From Prostheceraeus crozeri (taxonomy: Eukaryota > Platyhelminthes > Polycladida > Euryleptidae), in contig CAJQUW010011610.1 in assembly GCA_907163375.1 (NCBI GenBank), positions 592,576 to 656,575 on the forward strand: a DNA stretch of 64,000 nt, in the 5' to 3' direction. Under the pieces are notes generated by a model. That model made no database searches, was not told the DNA's origin, and worked only from the letters and a program-made list of their open reading frames with translations. The translations under genes and the position numbers were made by a program. This document shows positions 22,899-34,555 of this stretch, piece after piece (position 1 is the stretch's first letter; each line of letters begins with the position of its first letter).

Positions 22899-24029
22899 CA
22901 GTCCATTTCATAAAAAATGGATCATCCTAAAATTTGACTAAATAAAACATAAGTATGATACAAAAAGCATTTTTCATGTTATCTCATGTCCCTAATATAT
23001 TTAAATGTCCTTATATAATCTGATAAGCTATGATACAGTAACGGTTCTTAAGAAGCTAATATTTTGTGGCCCTACCATTATTGTCAATGACATTACCAAT
23101 TCGTCTAGGCATTGATTCGATGATATCGTTGATTTTTGACTGATCTAACTTTCTCCACTCTCTTTTTAACGGTGACGTAAGTTGTGATACGCCATCTGTA
23201 GGTAGCAGTGAACGACGAACGTCACGTTTTAGAATACTCCATGCATTTTCTATGGGATTCAGATCAGGAGAACGAGCTGGCCAAGATAATGTCCTAAGCC
23301 CTAATTGAGACTTGCATAAGTTGACTCTACTACTCCTGTGACACGTAGCATTATCATCCATAAATAACCAAGTCGATGGATCACCAAGTTGATCTGTCAT
23401 TTGGCCAATGTTCATTCGTAAAGCATTCACATAGCGTTCAGAATTCATGTTTCCTTGCTGTATGTGAAGTAGTTCCAGCAAGGCTGACACTTCGCCTGTT
23501 GTGAATGCGATCTCGTTATTGTTCATTTGTGCTTTGTATTGTTTTCAACCGGTAAGAGATAGATTTCTAGCTGAAAGCAATCAGGAGTGCTGCCAACACC
23601 ACCGCAACGAAGTCAGGCAGCTATGGAACATGAAGTCCAGTTAATCACATGTAGCAGTTACATTATTGTTGATGAATAATGCTGCTATACTGGCTCTGAT
23701 TGACCGATTTTCTTTATTTTTGTTTTGCTTGATAGCTTTTGGCTTGTAGAACAACATATTACATAACAAAGGAAACAAATGTAATTTTATAAGAGTGAGG
23801 TATGATTTTGTGTAACATTGCTAAATGAAGATCAAATTATCTACTACTTTTTTATCTATAACAGGAAAATAACTCAATATTCATGCTTGAAATTTCCAAC
23901 AATGATATTAGTAAGCACAACTGACATATCTTCCAAATTTCAGAGAAATTCGTTCAAGTTTGGCGGAGTTAGACAAAGTTGAAGTTAAGGCGATGTTTAA
24001 GGGTGATCCATTTTTTATGAAACAATCTT
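22899..24029 (-). mobile_element. Tc1-like element with TA duplication
   Basis: The left end CAGTCCATTTCATAAAAAAT (22899) matches the inverted right end, where ATTTTTTATGAAAC precedes AATCTT (to 24029). The insertion is flanked by TA at 22897-22898 and 24030-24031. The 1131-bp body holds only the C-terminal half of a transposase on the minus strand, so the copy is internally deleted and non-autonomous. Confidence 0.8.
23056..23526 (-). pseudogene. Tc1-like transposase, C-terminal half
   Basis: An open 156-residue frame with the second catalytic Asp in WLFMDDNATCHRS and the catalytic Glu in RSPDLNPIENAWSILK. Counting the residues between them gives 34, the Tc1 DD34E spacing. The DNA-binding domains and the first Asp (WTDES-type) are missing: the region upstream of QQGNMNSERY does not continue the family alignment, so the frame's start at 23526 is probably not a natural N-terminus. 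It is closely related to the copy at 13.8-14.8 kb. Confidence 0.85.
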
Positions 24030-24139
24030 TAGGAAAATAAAACCTGGTATCATTTTCCTACTAGGAAGCTAAAACCATGGTTTTATTTTCCGATCGGAAA
24101 CTAAAACCTAGGGAAACTGAATCTCGTAACACCGGTGAT

Positions 24140-24780
24140 TGTGCGACTCAGTCATCGTAATGCTGTTAATGGCTTGTAAAATCTCATATCGCACTGTGTT
24201 TTATATCATGTATTCGTTGTATGCAAACGTTTATTTCAGGACATAGAAATAGAACAAAGACATTTTGATAAACAGCGACTAGATAGAATTCACTTTGAGA
24301 TTTCTGTAATCGGCTAGCCAGCACCTTGTTATTTCTAGGAATTATTGGGATTATTAGGAATTATTAGGAATAGAAAGCGAATTATTATCAATGGCATTTA
24401 TCTACTGCTATTGTCCAGAAAAGTTTTACAGTAGGTTGATCAGTGGTTATGCAAAAGCACATGATTCCTTCGCGTCTTCAATGCCGTGGACAAGCACTTA
24501 TCAATTGTTTTCAATGTCCATTGCTATAGATTCAACTGAAGTGCGAAGAGTGCATCGTGGCGTCATAATGCACATTGGACTGTAGCATTAAGTTAGTTAA
24601 TGCAACATGCTTCGCGGTCTCGACGCTGTCGGGGCTTAACCATTACTTATTAATTGATAAGCGCATAGAAATCTAATTTAACAAAATCGAATGCCCAAAT
24701 GCAATGAATTGATGAAAAACGATAGCTGAAAAAATCAAATTGCAGGATCAATGTCGGGTGTAGGCTCACCTCGCCAATAA
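24140..24780. other. No gene seen
   Basis: Short unassigned sequence with a small GGAATTATTAGGAATTATT repeat near 24,340-24,375. Confidence 0.5.
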
Positions 24781-25470
24781 AAGAGCATTCACACGTCTTG
24801 GTAGAGAGAGGACCAAACGTCGCAATAAATCTTCAGGTATTTGACGCCAAATGTCATCCAACCTTACTCGCAGTTTGTGGAGGTTTGATGCAGGATCCTC
24901 TCGCTGAATCATCCGCTTCATATGACTTGATACATGTTCTATTGGATCCTGACAGCGTGAAGGCCAACGAAGCGTTCTCCAACCCAGATTCTGCTTCAGT
25001 TGGTCTACAGATTGAGCCCGGTAGGCGGGGAATTGTCATCCTGTAAGATTCAATGCTCAAGCCCACCAAATTCATTGTTCATGGAAGGAACCAGAAGTTG
25101 CAACAAAAGATTAGTATAGCGCTGAGCAGTCACATTGTTATTAAAGAAAATCAGTTCAGTCCTTGAGTTAACTGTGATGCCTGCCCAAACATGTAAACTC
25201 ACACTTTGACGTTCTGAGCTCTGCACATGTGCAGAAGCCAAATCTGTTTTGGACTTTGCCAGACCCGATCCTCTCATCGGCTTGGAATAGACGAAAATGA
25301 CTTTCGTCCGTGCAGATAACCAGTTATGATTGGTTTTGATGCCAATGGATTCGCTCCCCATAGTCCATTTTTCTCTTGCTGAAACATGAGTAGGAGACGG
25401 ACGCAATCGCTTTCTTATTCGCCTACATCGCATGCTCGTTTCCCGCATCCGTCGACGCACGATCATATAA
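24780..25470 (-). pseudogene. Tc1-like transposase relic, second subfamily
   Basis: The minus strand encodes, in changing frames, VICTDESHFRLFQ (first Asp), then VWAGITVNSRTELIFFNNN and AQRYTNLLLQLLVP, then the second-Asp block (damaged, near 25,030), then LGWRTLRWPSRCQDPIEHV with the Glu, and a tail ending LSLPRRVNAL. At least one frameshift and one stop (near 25,045) break it. The motifs are of Tc1 type, but the sequence differs from the copies at 13.8, 23.0 and 49.8 kb. No terminal repeats were found. Confidence 0.75.
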
Positions 25471-25479
25471 CTTAGGTTC

Positions 25480-28400
25480 TGGAAGAGGGTTGAACGCTTT
25501 GCTGTGTCGGAAACTTTTGAGAAGTCTGAAGCTACTCGTACTAGTCGGACAGTTTTTGCGGATTTCGAGAACTGAAGCTATCTCATTCAATATTGCAGTC
25601 AAGTTGTGCTTCCAGTTCAGGAAAGCAAATTATTTCGTAAATTGGATACTCTCCATAACAGACCTGTTTCTGTATTTCTTGATGATAAATCGTTCACAAA
25701 GTCGTGATGAAGTTGGTGTGACCGGAATGTGCTTCTTCTAAGTCTGACGGATCGTTATCTGCAAATCCCTTCATATCTATGAAAGTTCAGAAACCTCAGA
25801 ATTCGGAATCTATGGGAGAATTTCGTAGATTGTGCCCAACATAGCGCTTCCCCAGCAATAATGCGTGATATCTCAAATAGAAATATACACTTGTCTTCAT
25901 CTCTAATTCAGTTTTATTTGCTTGTTGATTAACGTCTTCATCATGAGTTCACACCGCAGTTTTTGCTTCGATTTCAAACACTCCAACAGAAGATGATCAT
26001 GGAAGTTAGCTACTACTTCTAATTGAATTAAAAGTACTGCACTGTCAATATATTTATATAGTTGATAGTTTTTTTGTACCTTTATATTGATAATGCTGTA
26101 ATCTAACAAAGTGTAGCTGTGAGATTTCATGGACTATCTCGGCATCAAGTCATCAGTCCATATTTATCTAACTGTTGATTTTGAAATAACCATGGAAAAC
26201 TCAATATTGAAATCAATAAAATGAAATAACTAGTGTCTAAAAAAATGTATTTATGAAAATGGATTTCATGGATTTGACTGCATATGCCTATATACGGTCT
26301 GGTGCAACCATATGGTTGCAACTCGGGTAAATACACAGACCTAAAGAAAGTGCATTGAAGTGATAACAACTATTCCACCGAGGCAGAGATATCATCTCGA
26401 GCTGAACATGTCCTGTCTAAAATTCCATCAACTCCACTAACTCTACCTCAGCCAATGAAACATGAGACTTAACTTTTCATCTTGTATAATAAGATATTTT
26501 GACAATTATCATAGAAGAAAGAAGACAGGAAAGTGATTCGCTCGTGTTTGAAGGAGTAAAGAATAATCAAATCGACTAGAAGCATGAACAGACGAAAGGC
26601 AGCTGCATGATCGCAATTATTTAGTCAAAACAAAGTTCAATAAGGTCTCAAAAACATGCTTTGGAAATGTCTTAAAACAAAAACCATCATGTTTTGATTG
26701 TTTTTGATCTCATCATTTTGCATCGTTTCTTTGAGCAGCAGATTTAAACACAGAGTTATACATATTAGGTAGATTAGCAACTCAGTATTAATTAAATCCC
26801 CAATGTGCATGCAGTTTCGATTTTATTAAATGAACTCGAGTTGAGACCCATGTGAGATATGCATGTAGTTTTGAAGAAATTATCCGATGAACGATCATGA
26901 TAACAATACAGAGGGAATAACAAATATTTACAAATCTTCCATGTCATGACAGCCTTGAAAAAGTAGTGTTTGTAAAACTAGCACTTCAATGATCTGCTAT
27001 TACTTTAATGTTCAGCCTTATTAATAAGAGCACTTTCTTAAGCGTGATCATGTCATAAACTGGGAGTCACTCTATGTTATGAGTACTTGCCACTAAAACA
27101 GCAAGATATCATTAATCAAAGACAATGATCACAATTAATTTGGAAAGATGTAAATGGGTCCACATTACCATTGAGATTCAAGTAATGAAACCTAAATTTA
27201 GTGAATCATGAAATCAAGTCGATGAAAATTGAATAAAAAACTAAAAACCCCCGCCAAGAAGCACAATAAGATCTCAACCTTTTCATGAAGACTTCCATTA
27301 TAATACAGTTCATGAAATTTCCTTGATAATCAGCTCAATTTCCGCATAATTAAGATTCCTGTTAGTATATGTTCATTCCTATTGACATCTAATGAGTCTC
27401 ATACTACTTATGTAGAGGTTCCAAATCGCTAGTATATAAACACAGAATAATTTGCAAAAATTTAGGTTCTTGAAAAGTGATCAAATATCTTTTAGACCAC
27501 AGAAACGCAATCTCCGCAAAAGCTGAATCTTTTGAATTAAAGTTTTTCACTGCTGTTATTTTTGAGTCCACACTTTGTGGATTTAAATAATGTGTCAGCA
27601 ATCACAAAATGGTGCTTTGATGCGTGAAATAAAACACATGTAAACATAAACATGCTATTCGCAAGTTTTCTGAGTTGCATGTTTATGTCATAGTACACTA
27701 CTTCTATTTTCTGACAGCCACTCAATTTCTTGAAAGTGTTTCAAACTTTTGCATTCCCCTTTCTAGCAAGCCATTGATGGATTCATTGATTTACTTTTCT
27801 TAAAAACTCAACGCATGCTGCTTATTTGATAGCATGTTAAAAACACTGTTTCATGTTTGTCCGCTCATTAAATAGAATTTGGCGGTCATGAGAAACATGT
27901 TGGAAGAAGTTTGAAAAAGAAATATTGAACTGATTTGAATGAAACTTGCATGGTCTTATCCGTACATTGAAAGAATTCTGAACATTTTCGATAAAAAGTG
28001 AGAATGTCACATTTTTGTCACGAAAGTTACTCAGGCCGATGTAATTATGGACAAATAATTCTAGTAAAGCATTATGGTACATTATTAGCATAATTCTAGT
28101 AAAGTAGTACAAAGTAATCCAGGTAGCTTTTTCTATTATAGGCCTATAATAAACTATAATAGGTCTATAAGAAACATTCCTGAATATTGTTCTCCAGTAG
28201 GCTGCTTACAACGCTTTAAATTCAAAAAAAATACGGAAATTATTCAAACAAGAGCACATCGAATAATTCATTCTTTCTTCCTTTTATCCAATTGCAGAAC
28301 AATGAAAGACATTCGGCTTTTCTCACGGTTTTTTGATAAATTTGCTATATTACTGTCCCTCTCCCAGTCCACTGACTTCGATAGGCAATGTTGATCGATG

Positions 28401-29190
28401 GCAATGAGCGCGTTCTCGTCGTGGCTGAGTCATTGGCATGAATTCTTATTGAAAAATCACGATTTGTAGATTAAGCGAACTTCATGTTTTGACCACTGTC
28501 CAGCAAAAGCAATAATTAATTGACGACATGATTTAGGAGGGACTTAAAAACATTTTTTCATCAGTTTTGTCAGTTTTTGGGATCAACCCAAGCATTCATA
28601 AAGCGATAAAGATTTTTTAAGCGCAAGGCCTATAATGTCTCTGCAGTAGCATCACCTGATGATAAGTGAGTACAAAAAGCCACAGTGAAAGTGAACATGC
28701 TTGGGTTTGCTCTTGAGGCTTCACCCATGACTGCGCTCGCAGGTATGTGAATGAAATCCCGAAAGCTCGGCTGTGTAAGAACGCATCGTTCACTTATATC
28801 GTGCTTCTCTATACTCATAGGCCTATGCTCTTAATAACCGAGTGCACAATACATGTTCAAAAGCGTTGTTTTAAAGCCATTTTTCAACGCAATGTACAGT
28901 ACTTGTATAGGTACAAAGCACGGTTTTAAAGCAATGTGTATCAGGGATAGCTGGCCGGGAAGGAGGCCGGCGTGATCAAAAACGACCGGCCGATGTAGTC
29001 AAAACCTGATGCGTATAATAAACGGGTTTTGAAAGGAATTCGTTTTAACACTGTTTTAAAAAGAAATTTGAAAAGAATCTGCTACTTTTGTCCTTTGATA
29101 ATGCAGATATTCAATGGATATTGGAAACTATTAGCCTATCTTATTTAGTAAAATACAACCTGAGCAATCGTGTCTTGCTAACGTGCACAT
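25480..29190. other. Gene-poor stretch
   Basis: AT-rich DNA with no supported exon. A compact GC-rich inverted word (GGCCGG...CCGGCC, about 28,951-28,992) and two TAGGCCTA octamers (28139, 28818) are the only features noted. Confidence 0.45.
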
Positions 29191-29410
29191 TAAGTAACTA
29201 CTGAGCATCGCATGAAGGTATAATTACTGACTTCGAAAGCCATCGAAACGCCAAAGAGACACGTATGAAAGCTGGGAATGTTTTGTTGATTCCAAAATAT
29301 CTATTAGCTTGCAAAAATATACATCGAATGTCAATACGTGGAAATTTCAAAAAGCTTGTTTTCCCCCAGGAATGAATAATTGCTGAAATCGAATGATTGT
29401 GAAATTTTAC

Positions 29411-29602
29411 CTGTTTCATTTTTGTAGACATCATGGAAATTTGCAGGAATGATGACGGCGTATTGTACCACGAGCTACCGTCTAATAGAACCATGGACCC
29501 TTCATCCCCACTTGAAAAATAAAAACAGACCTGGAAACAGTCCGTCGCATGGATGGCAAAAATACAAGTTGTAAGGAGACTCAGCTGGAGTGATTCCTTC
29601 AA
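29411..29602 (-). CDS. Candidate first exon of a secreted protein
   Basis: Starting at the ATG at 29602, 64 codons read MKESLQLSLLTTCIFAIHAT, a plausible signal peptide (a basic/polar start, a hydrophobic core and a small-residue end), and then a short extracellular-looking segment (FSSGDEGSMVLLDGSSWYNT). The frame reaches CAG|GTAAAA at 29411/29410, a good splice donor in phase 0. Beyond the donor the open frame goes on to 29198, but with less plausible composition. I found no partner exon nearby. The VLLDGSSWY stretch is faintly like the start of a laminin-G-type domain, which is speculation. Alternatives are a chance ORF or a pseudogene piece. Confidence 0.3.
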
Positions 29603-29609
29603 TTGTCCT

Positions 29610-30800
29610 TGATTTCACTGAGAGCTGAGAAGTCAGCATTTGCAAGTCCTTTTACGGCAGTATTGTCTTCAGTATCAATCTGATTAGAAAATGACAAAAT
29701 TTCTCACTGCATGCCGTTTCCTTGACGTATATTTACTGTTTGTCACAGGCACTTGGAAGATCCGAATTCATTTTATTGTTCTGCGGCTGTATAAAAGGAC
29801 GAAAAGAATCCATTTGCACAACCAAAAGATTCAGTTAATTCAGTGAAGGTCCGAATGTATTTCGAATAACCGCAGCATTTATATCATTGTAGAGTCACAA
29901 CCAGAGAACAGAGTAAAATTGAATGCGCAATAGGCATACCAGCCTAAGTTAATTTCATCGGCTATTTATTAAATGTACCTTAAACACACTACTGACAATT
30001 CATCTAGGTTATTATGGCAGTAATAATCAGCAAATGCTGCATATTGAATGCACTTTGCAAGCAGAATAAAAAATGTACATTGAGTTGCATCTTCATACCT
30101 CAGTGCGAAAATATTATCTGTAGCCTTTCCTGCATTTACATACAGAGAATGTGATGCCTGTTATGCACAATCCTTTGTAATTTTAAAAGTTTTTCGATAT
30201 TTGATTTTTAGTCTATTCATTAAATCAGTTAATGACGGAAGACAATGCCCAATCACCATGCTGCAACAAATTATGATTAATATATAAATGCTTACTGAAT
30301 ATTCGTTTATAAGTAGCAATAAACTTATGTCTTACATGATTGCAAGTAACATCGACCAACTTGCTTCTCGGCGTTCTCATCTCAAGACATTTTGATTATA
30401 TGTTCTTGTCATTGGAAGACATTGAAATACACGTATTTCTGATCAAAAGAGGACGTGTATGAATTACAAGCCAAAGTCAATGAATCTAGGTGTAAATAAC
30501 AATGTCTAATTCCAAAAGAAGATGTTAATAGACCAGTGAGCGTAGTCAATCACATTCCAAAATCCTGCAGACTCGTCAGCCAAACTCTTATGCATGTCAA
30601 TGATAGTAATTATCAAAAAGTATAGTATAGCGATTATTTCCCTGCTTCATTTTCACTTCGTAAAGAAATGTCTGAAAGTGCGAAGGTGGACCCAGAGGAG
30701 CAACTACCTAGGACCTAGGTAATCAAATAACAATCAATATTGGTAATCAATAAATCAAATAACAAACAAACAAACAACAGCCCTGCAACAACCTTGGAGA
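29610..30800. other. No gene seen
   Basis: AT-rich unique-looking DNA, ending in a short AAAC-rich run near 30,760-30,778. Confidence 0.5.
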
Positions 30801-30814
30801 CCCTGATGTGCTAC

Positions 30815-31270
30815 AATGGAAGCAGGTATAAAGGGACCATAGAAAAAGATTGTTTATCTGAAGTAGGGCCTAAGCTAGAATGGAAACTGACTCTAGGTAG
30901 CCGCACAGCCGGGGGAGCTAAGTTGAGGCATGAATCACCAATGAAGAACTTAGAAATACACTTGCGACCAATTCAAGCCAATAATGCAGTCGTTGAGAAG
31001 TGTCTCCAAGTGAAAATGCGTGCGATTATGAGCACTATTGTGTATTGCTTGAAGCTAGCTTCCATTCTAACGGTTTATTGCTATCAATTTCTATGATAAA
31101 GGGACACTCCATAAGCCATAGAAATAAAATGTTTATCTGATCTGAAGTTCGCTAGAATGGAAATTGACTCAAGGTCGCGGCCATAGAAATTAACAATACC
31201 ATAGAAAGTCCTAGAATGGAAATTGCATGAAAATTATGGCACACGTCGGGGGAACTTAGTTGGGGCAAAA
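30815..31270. repeat. Unnamed dispersed repeat, copy A
   Basis: The block from GCCGCACAGCCGGGGGAGCT (30900) to ATCAATTTCTATG (31095) matches 36,172-36,372 in order and orientation; the segment AAGTGAAAATGCGTGCGATTA is shared. A part-repeat follows at about 31,130-31,270. Words of the type AGAATGGAAATTGA and their inverse recur inside it. It is non-coding. Confidence 0.65.
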
Positions 31271-32216
31271 TGCAACTTGTGCGATCTGACTTCCATGTTT
31301 TCTGACTGGCATTCATATTTATCAGGCCAATTCTTGATCTGGATTGTTGTCTCTTGTCCAAAGATCATGTACACGAAAGCAATAATGAATCTACAAAATA
31401 CTGCAGCGACAGGATGACAAAGAAGGAAATCCTCTAAAACATTCTGTACGTTCATCATTTTGAAAATCCGCTCCTATAATCTATCAATAGTATAATCAGA
31501 CTCTTATGCAACTTGTAATGTCGATTTACAGAACATGCATTACTCCAGCTTGAAATCAGAGGCCAAGAAATCTTAGAGCATTCATTTTACTTTAAAGGGT
31601 TCCCCTGTTCACCAAATTTGAATAATTTTCAAAATCTCTACATGCATTCGAATATCAGCTTCCAAAATATCACATGTGTCATTCAATGATAAATTGAAAA
31701 GTTCCAGCGACATTTCATTTATTTGAGAAATGACTGTCGGTAAAGAAACTTTCAATGCAGTAGCGGATCCAAGGGGGGGGTTCATGGGGTTCAAACCCCC
31801 CCCTCGGAGTTGAAGGACTTTTAATATAATTGCTACTTTTCCTGCATTCATACAAATTTATATCAGATGATCTACAGTGAACTGGAAGTTTAAGTGTAAA
31901 ACAAAACTCAAATCCATTGGACTTGGCATTCTTCTATTCTGACCAAGCACATTTCTTAACACATGGGAAAACGATTCCGCAAGGCATAGGGCGAAGCTGA
32001 TTATGTCATTCCACTAACAAGCAAAGTAATTGAAACTCGCCATCAACACAATTTTCTTTGGTCTGAATTTTAACGATTCTTTGCTGATGGTATTAATTTA
32101 ATGGGTTATCAGCGTCGTATGCATCTTCAGTTCTGCTTTTATTGCCTGTGCATAAAATGTTTAACGCATTTGCTGATAATATTTCGCACATAGCCTGAAG
32201 CAATTCAAGTGTTGCG

Positions 32217-32322
32217 GCGGTCATCGTTGTGGACTTCCTGCTGAGGGATAACGCGCTGGGAGATTTTATGAAACAAAGCCCGTGGGCTGTTTCCATTAAC
32301 CGAAGCAGTGTCGCCCCCCAGG
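32217..32322 (+). other. Possible exon-like segment ending at a strong donor
   Basis: An open stretch including VVDFLLRDNALGDFMKQ runs into CCCCAG|GTGAGT at 32322/32323, a strong donor. No start codon or acceptor is certain. It may be a 5' exon of the hAT gene, a captured exon, or chance. Confidence 0.2.
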
Positions 32323-32579
32323 TGAGTTTGATCCGTGCGTACATGTTTATAACTGCACTTTTTCCAATCAACACATTTTAAATGTGGTTTCTTGCATTTC
32401 ATTTGTTCGCCAATGTAATATAAAAGTAACCGAGTTTATCAATTTATCAGCCTCAGTAATTTGTGACTCGTTACATTACACGAAACTTTCTGACCTATTT
32501 TGAAAACGTGCAATTTAATTGATCAGTAAGTACAGGCCTCAACATGAATGACTTGAATGTTCAATTCAATGAAATGATG

Positions 32580-33110
32580 AAATCTCATTCAAGGTCGGTG
32601 ATACAATATACGGTATGGAGTAACCTCCACAGCGGCACCAGAGCCCTGTCGCTGCGTCGTTTCTGACAGCAGATTCGACTTACTTCGACGTGACAACCCT
32701 CGGCCCCGGGAATAATTCCTGGGTGGTTGTCTTTGGTGGGAATGCGTTAGAGTAACGCTAATGAAGCAGTCGAAGGAAGAAAAACTCATGGGCTTAGATG
32801 TATCACCGACTCGGCCACTAGACATAGGATGCCCCTTAGTTAAGTTGGCCACCTTAATAACTTAGTATGACTTCTCCACCCCTACCTTGTTCGGATGACC
32901 TGTCTGGGGGTAGTGTTGAATGCAGCGACTTCGACAGTCAGTGAATCTAACAGGCACCCTGATTCAGATTGACCATCTGATAGGACCGGCCTGATAGAGG
33001 AGACGGAAAGTTTAATGCTGCAATCAATTCGCCAGCAGCTCCGATCGTGGGATGATGGTCTCGTCTCATCTTGGAGGTAGTTAGGTAAGAATTAGGACCC
33101 AATAAATCTC
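32580..33110. other. GC-rich block of unknown nature inside the hAT element
   Basis: About 530 bases clearly richer in G+C than their surroundings, ending in a short CACACACACA run (33115). The minus strand is open for 87 residues (32,852-32,589), with a basic, low-hydrophobicity composition. I compared it from memory with 18S, 28S and snRNA and found no match. It could be a 5' region of a LINE, a SINE or captured DNA. Confidence 0.4.
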
Positions 33111-33598
33111 CATGACACACACACACGAAAACTCAAGATAAGAACCTTGTTTTGATATGTCTTCGCTTATTACTTGTATTCCAACTGAATATTAATTTAA
33201 TTTGCATTTTATAGTTATGCAGTCTACACTGCATCAAGTAGATATGAATTTAGTAAGATTGCTGAAAGTGCAGATGTATGCATGTATTGGAAGCCGAGAG
33301 AAACAGATATATAAATGATTTTAACAATTGACAGGATCTCCATTCAGGACAAATGTAAGACAGCAATTTTTAACACTCTGACCTTCAAAAGGATCTTATA
33401 CAATTATTTATGCTGATAAACGTAATTAATGTGTTCACGCTACTTTGTACACCTATTTCTGTATCTTACTTTGCCGTGGTGCTTTAAGCACTTATGGGTG
33501 TATTAAAAGAAATAAATTGATAGTAGGCCTAATATTGACTTGTACGTCTATCAATCATACCTAATTTCAGAACCTGCTGGTGATAATTATTCGTATCC

Positions 33599-33660
33599 AT
33601 GGAACCACCTAGAAAGAAATTGAAATCTGCGAATCAAGTACAAATAACGTCTTTCTTCAG
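33599..33660 (+). CDS. hAT transposase exon 1
   Basis: ATGGAACCACCTAGAAAG opens 20 codons, MEPPRKKLKSANQVQITSFF, a typical basic hAT/ZMYM-type N-terminus ending in the T-S-F-F motif. The exon stops at CTTCAG|GTAATT in phase 2. A CTAATTTCAG acceptor at about 33,570 suggests one further 5' non-coding exon. Joined to the exon at 34,556 the frame is kept exactly (AG + A gives Arg). This is strong evidence that the intron is real, as introns are known in animal hAT genes. Confidence 0.75.
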
Positions 33661-33925
33661 GTAATTGAATGATCCCATAAATGAGGTTTATTAAAAAGAA
33701 TAATTCTCCTTTCAGAGATCAGAGGAAAACTAATAATAACAAACAGACGGCTGAGGTGTGATCGAGTCTCTAGTCAAATCTTATTAGTTGTTAGACGAAA
33801 CTTATTAGTTGTTATTTATCATGTACATAGATTTAGGTAACTATGTCAAATGTTGCACTGGAATGACCTGCGTTGACAATCTAAAGAAGATACAGCTGAA
33901 ATAATTTGAGAAAAACACATTTTGT

Positions 33926-34114
33926 GTACGTCCGACAGATTTTGGTGGAAAACTTTAGCACAGGATTTCTTGAAGAATATCTTCCAAACAAGAGTCAAAT
34001 TGAAATAATATTATTGCAAATATAAATGATTGATACTTTGGAAGCTTCACGATTGAATACTTAATTTTCACATAGTGGCATTAATAAATAGAGCCGAAAA
34101 TCTGTCGGACGTAC
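33926..34114. mobile_element. Small MITE in the hAT intron, 18-bp perfect inverted repeats
   Basis: GTACGTCCGACAGATTTT (33926-33943) and its exact inverse AAAATCTGTCGGACGTAC (34097-34114) bound a 189-bp AT-rich body without coding capacity. It lies between the two hAT exons. Confidence 0.7.
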
Positions 34115-34555
34115 AGCGACGCGTTCGAAAGGCTGGTATATTATCTGAGGTGATCACTTCATCAAACTTTTTGCATAGAAAGATTGCGTGGGTACCACAT
34201 TCTCATATTAAGATGGCTTTTCCATAATCATTCTAATTTTCAGTGAACTAGGAACGAAAATGTGTTGTACACCGACAGATGACTTTTTGAAAAAATTGAA
34301 CTTCAAAGCAAATTTCCAAAGCCAATGAGAATCAAGAGGTCGAATAAATAACTGCTCCCGATGATTTTGGTATTACCTTGTAATTTCTGACAATAAAATT
34401 TTTAGAAAACTAAAATATTTTTTGATATGGATGATGACCAATTTCGTAACAGACCCACATTTAGACCTTAGATTTTTAGCCGTTAGCATTTTGCACATTA
34501 GATGTATTTCCCGTTCTGCTAATCTTAATTATTCAAATATTGCTTATTTTTTCAG

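Larger units (their letters stand above)
22739..24134. mobile_element. Inverted-ended repeat split by a Tc1 insertion
   Basis: CCGGTGTTA (22740) and TAACACCGG (24128-24136) are exact inverted ends. Inside, a roughly 60-bp block with CTAAAACCATGGTTT occurs on each side of the Tc1 copy, at 22,770-22,825 and 24,050-24,110, each followed by a related TTCCGAT[AC]GGAAA word. The 8-mer GTGATTGT lies just outside both ends (22725-22732 and 24135-24142), possibly a target duplication, although the left copy is separated from CCGG by 7 bases. Without the Tc1 insert the element is about 265 bp. Confidence 0.6.

Noticed and set aside
32580-33110. Ribosomal RNA or snRNA gene
   Set aside because: The GC-rich block was compared with the 18S, 28S and snRNA landmarks I can recall, and none fitted.
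34422-34555. N-terminal part of the open frame that runs into the hAT exon
   Set aside because: It precedes a good acceptor and has no family similarity. Exon 1 at 33,599 joins in frame at 34,556, so this part is intron.
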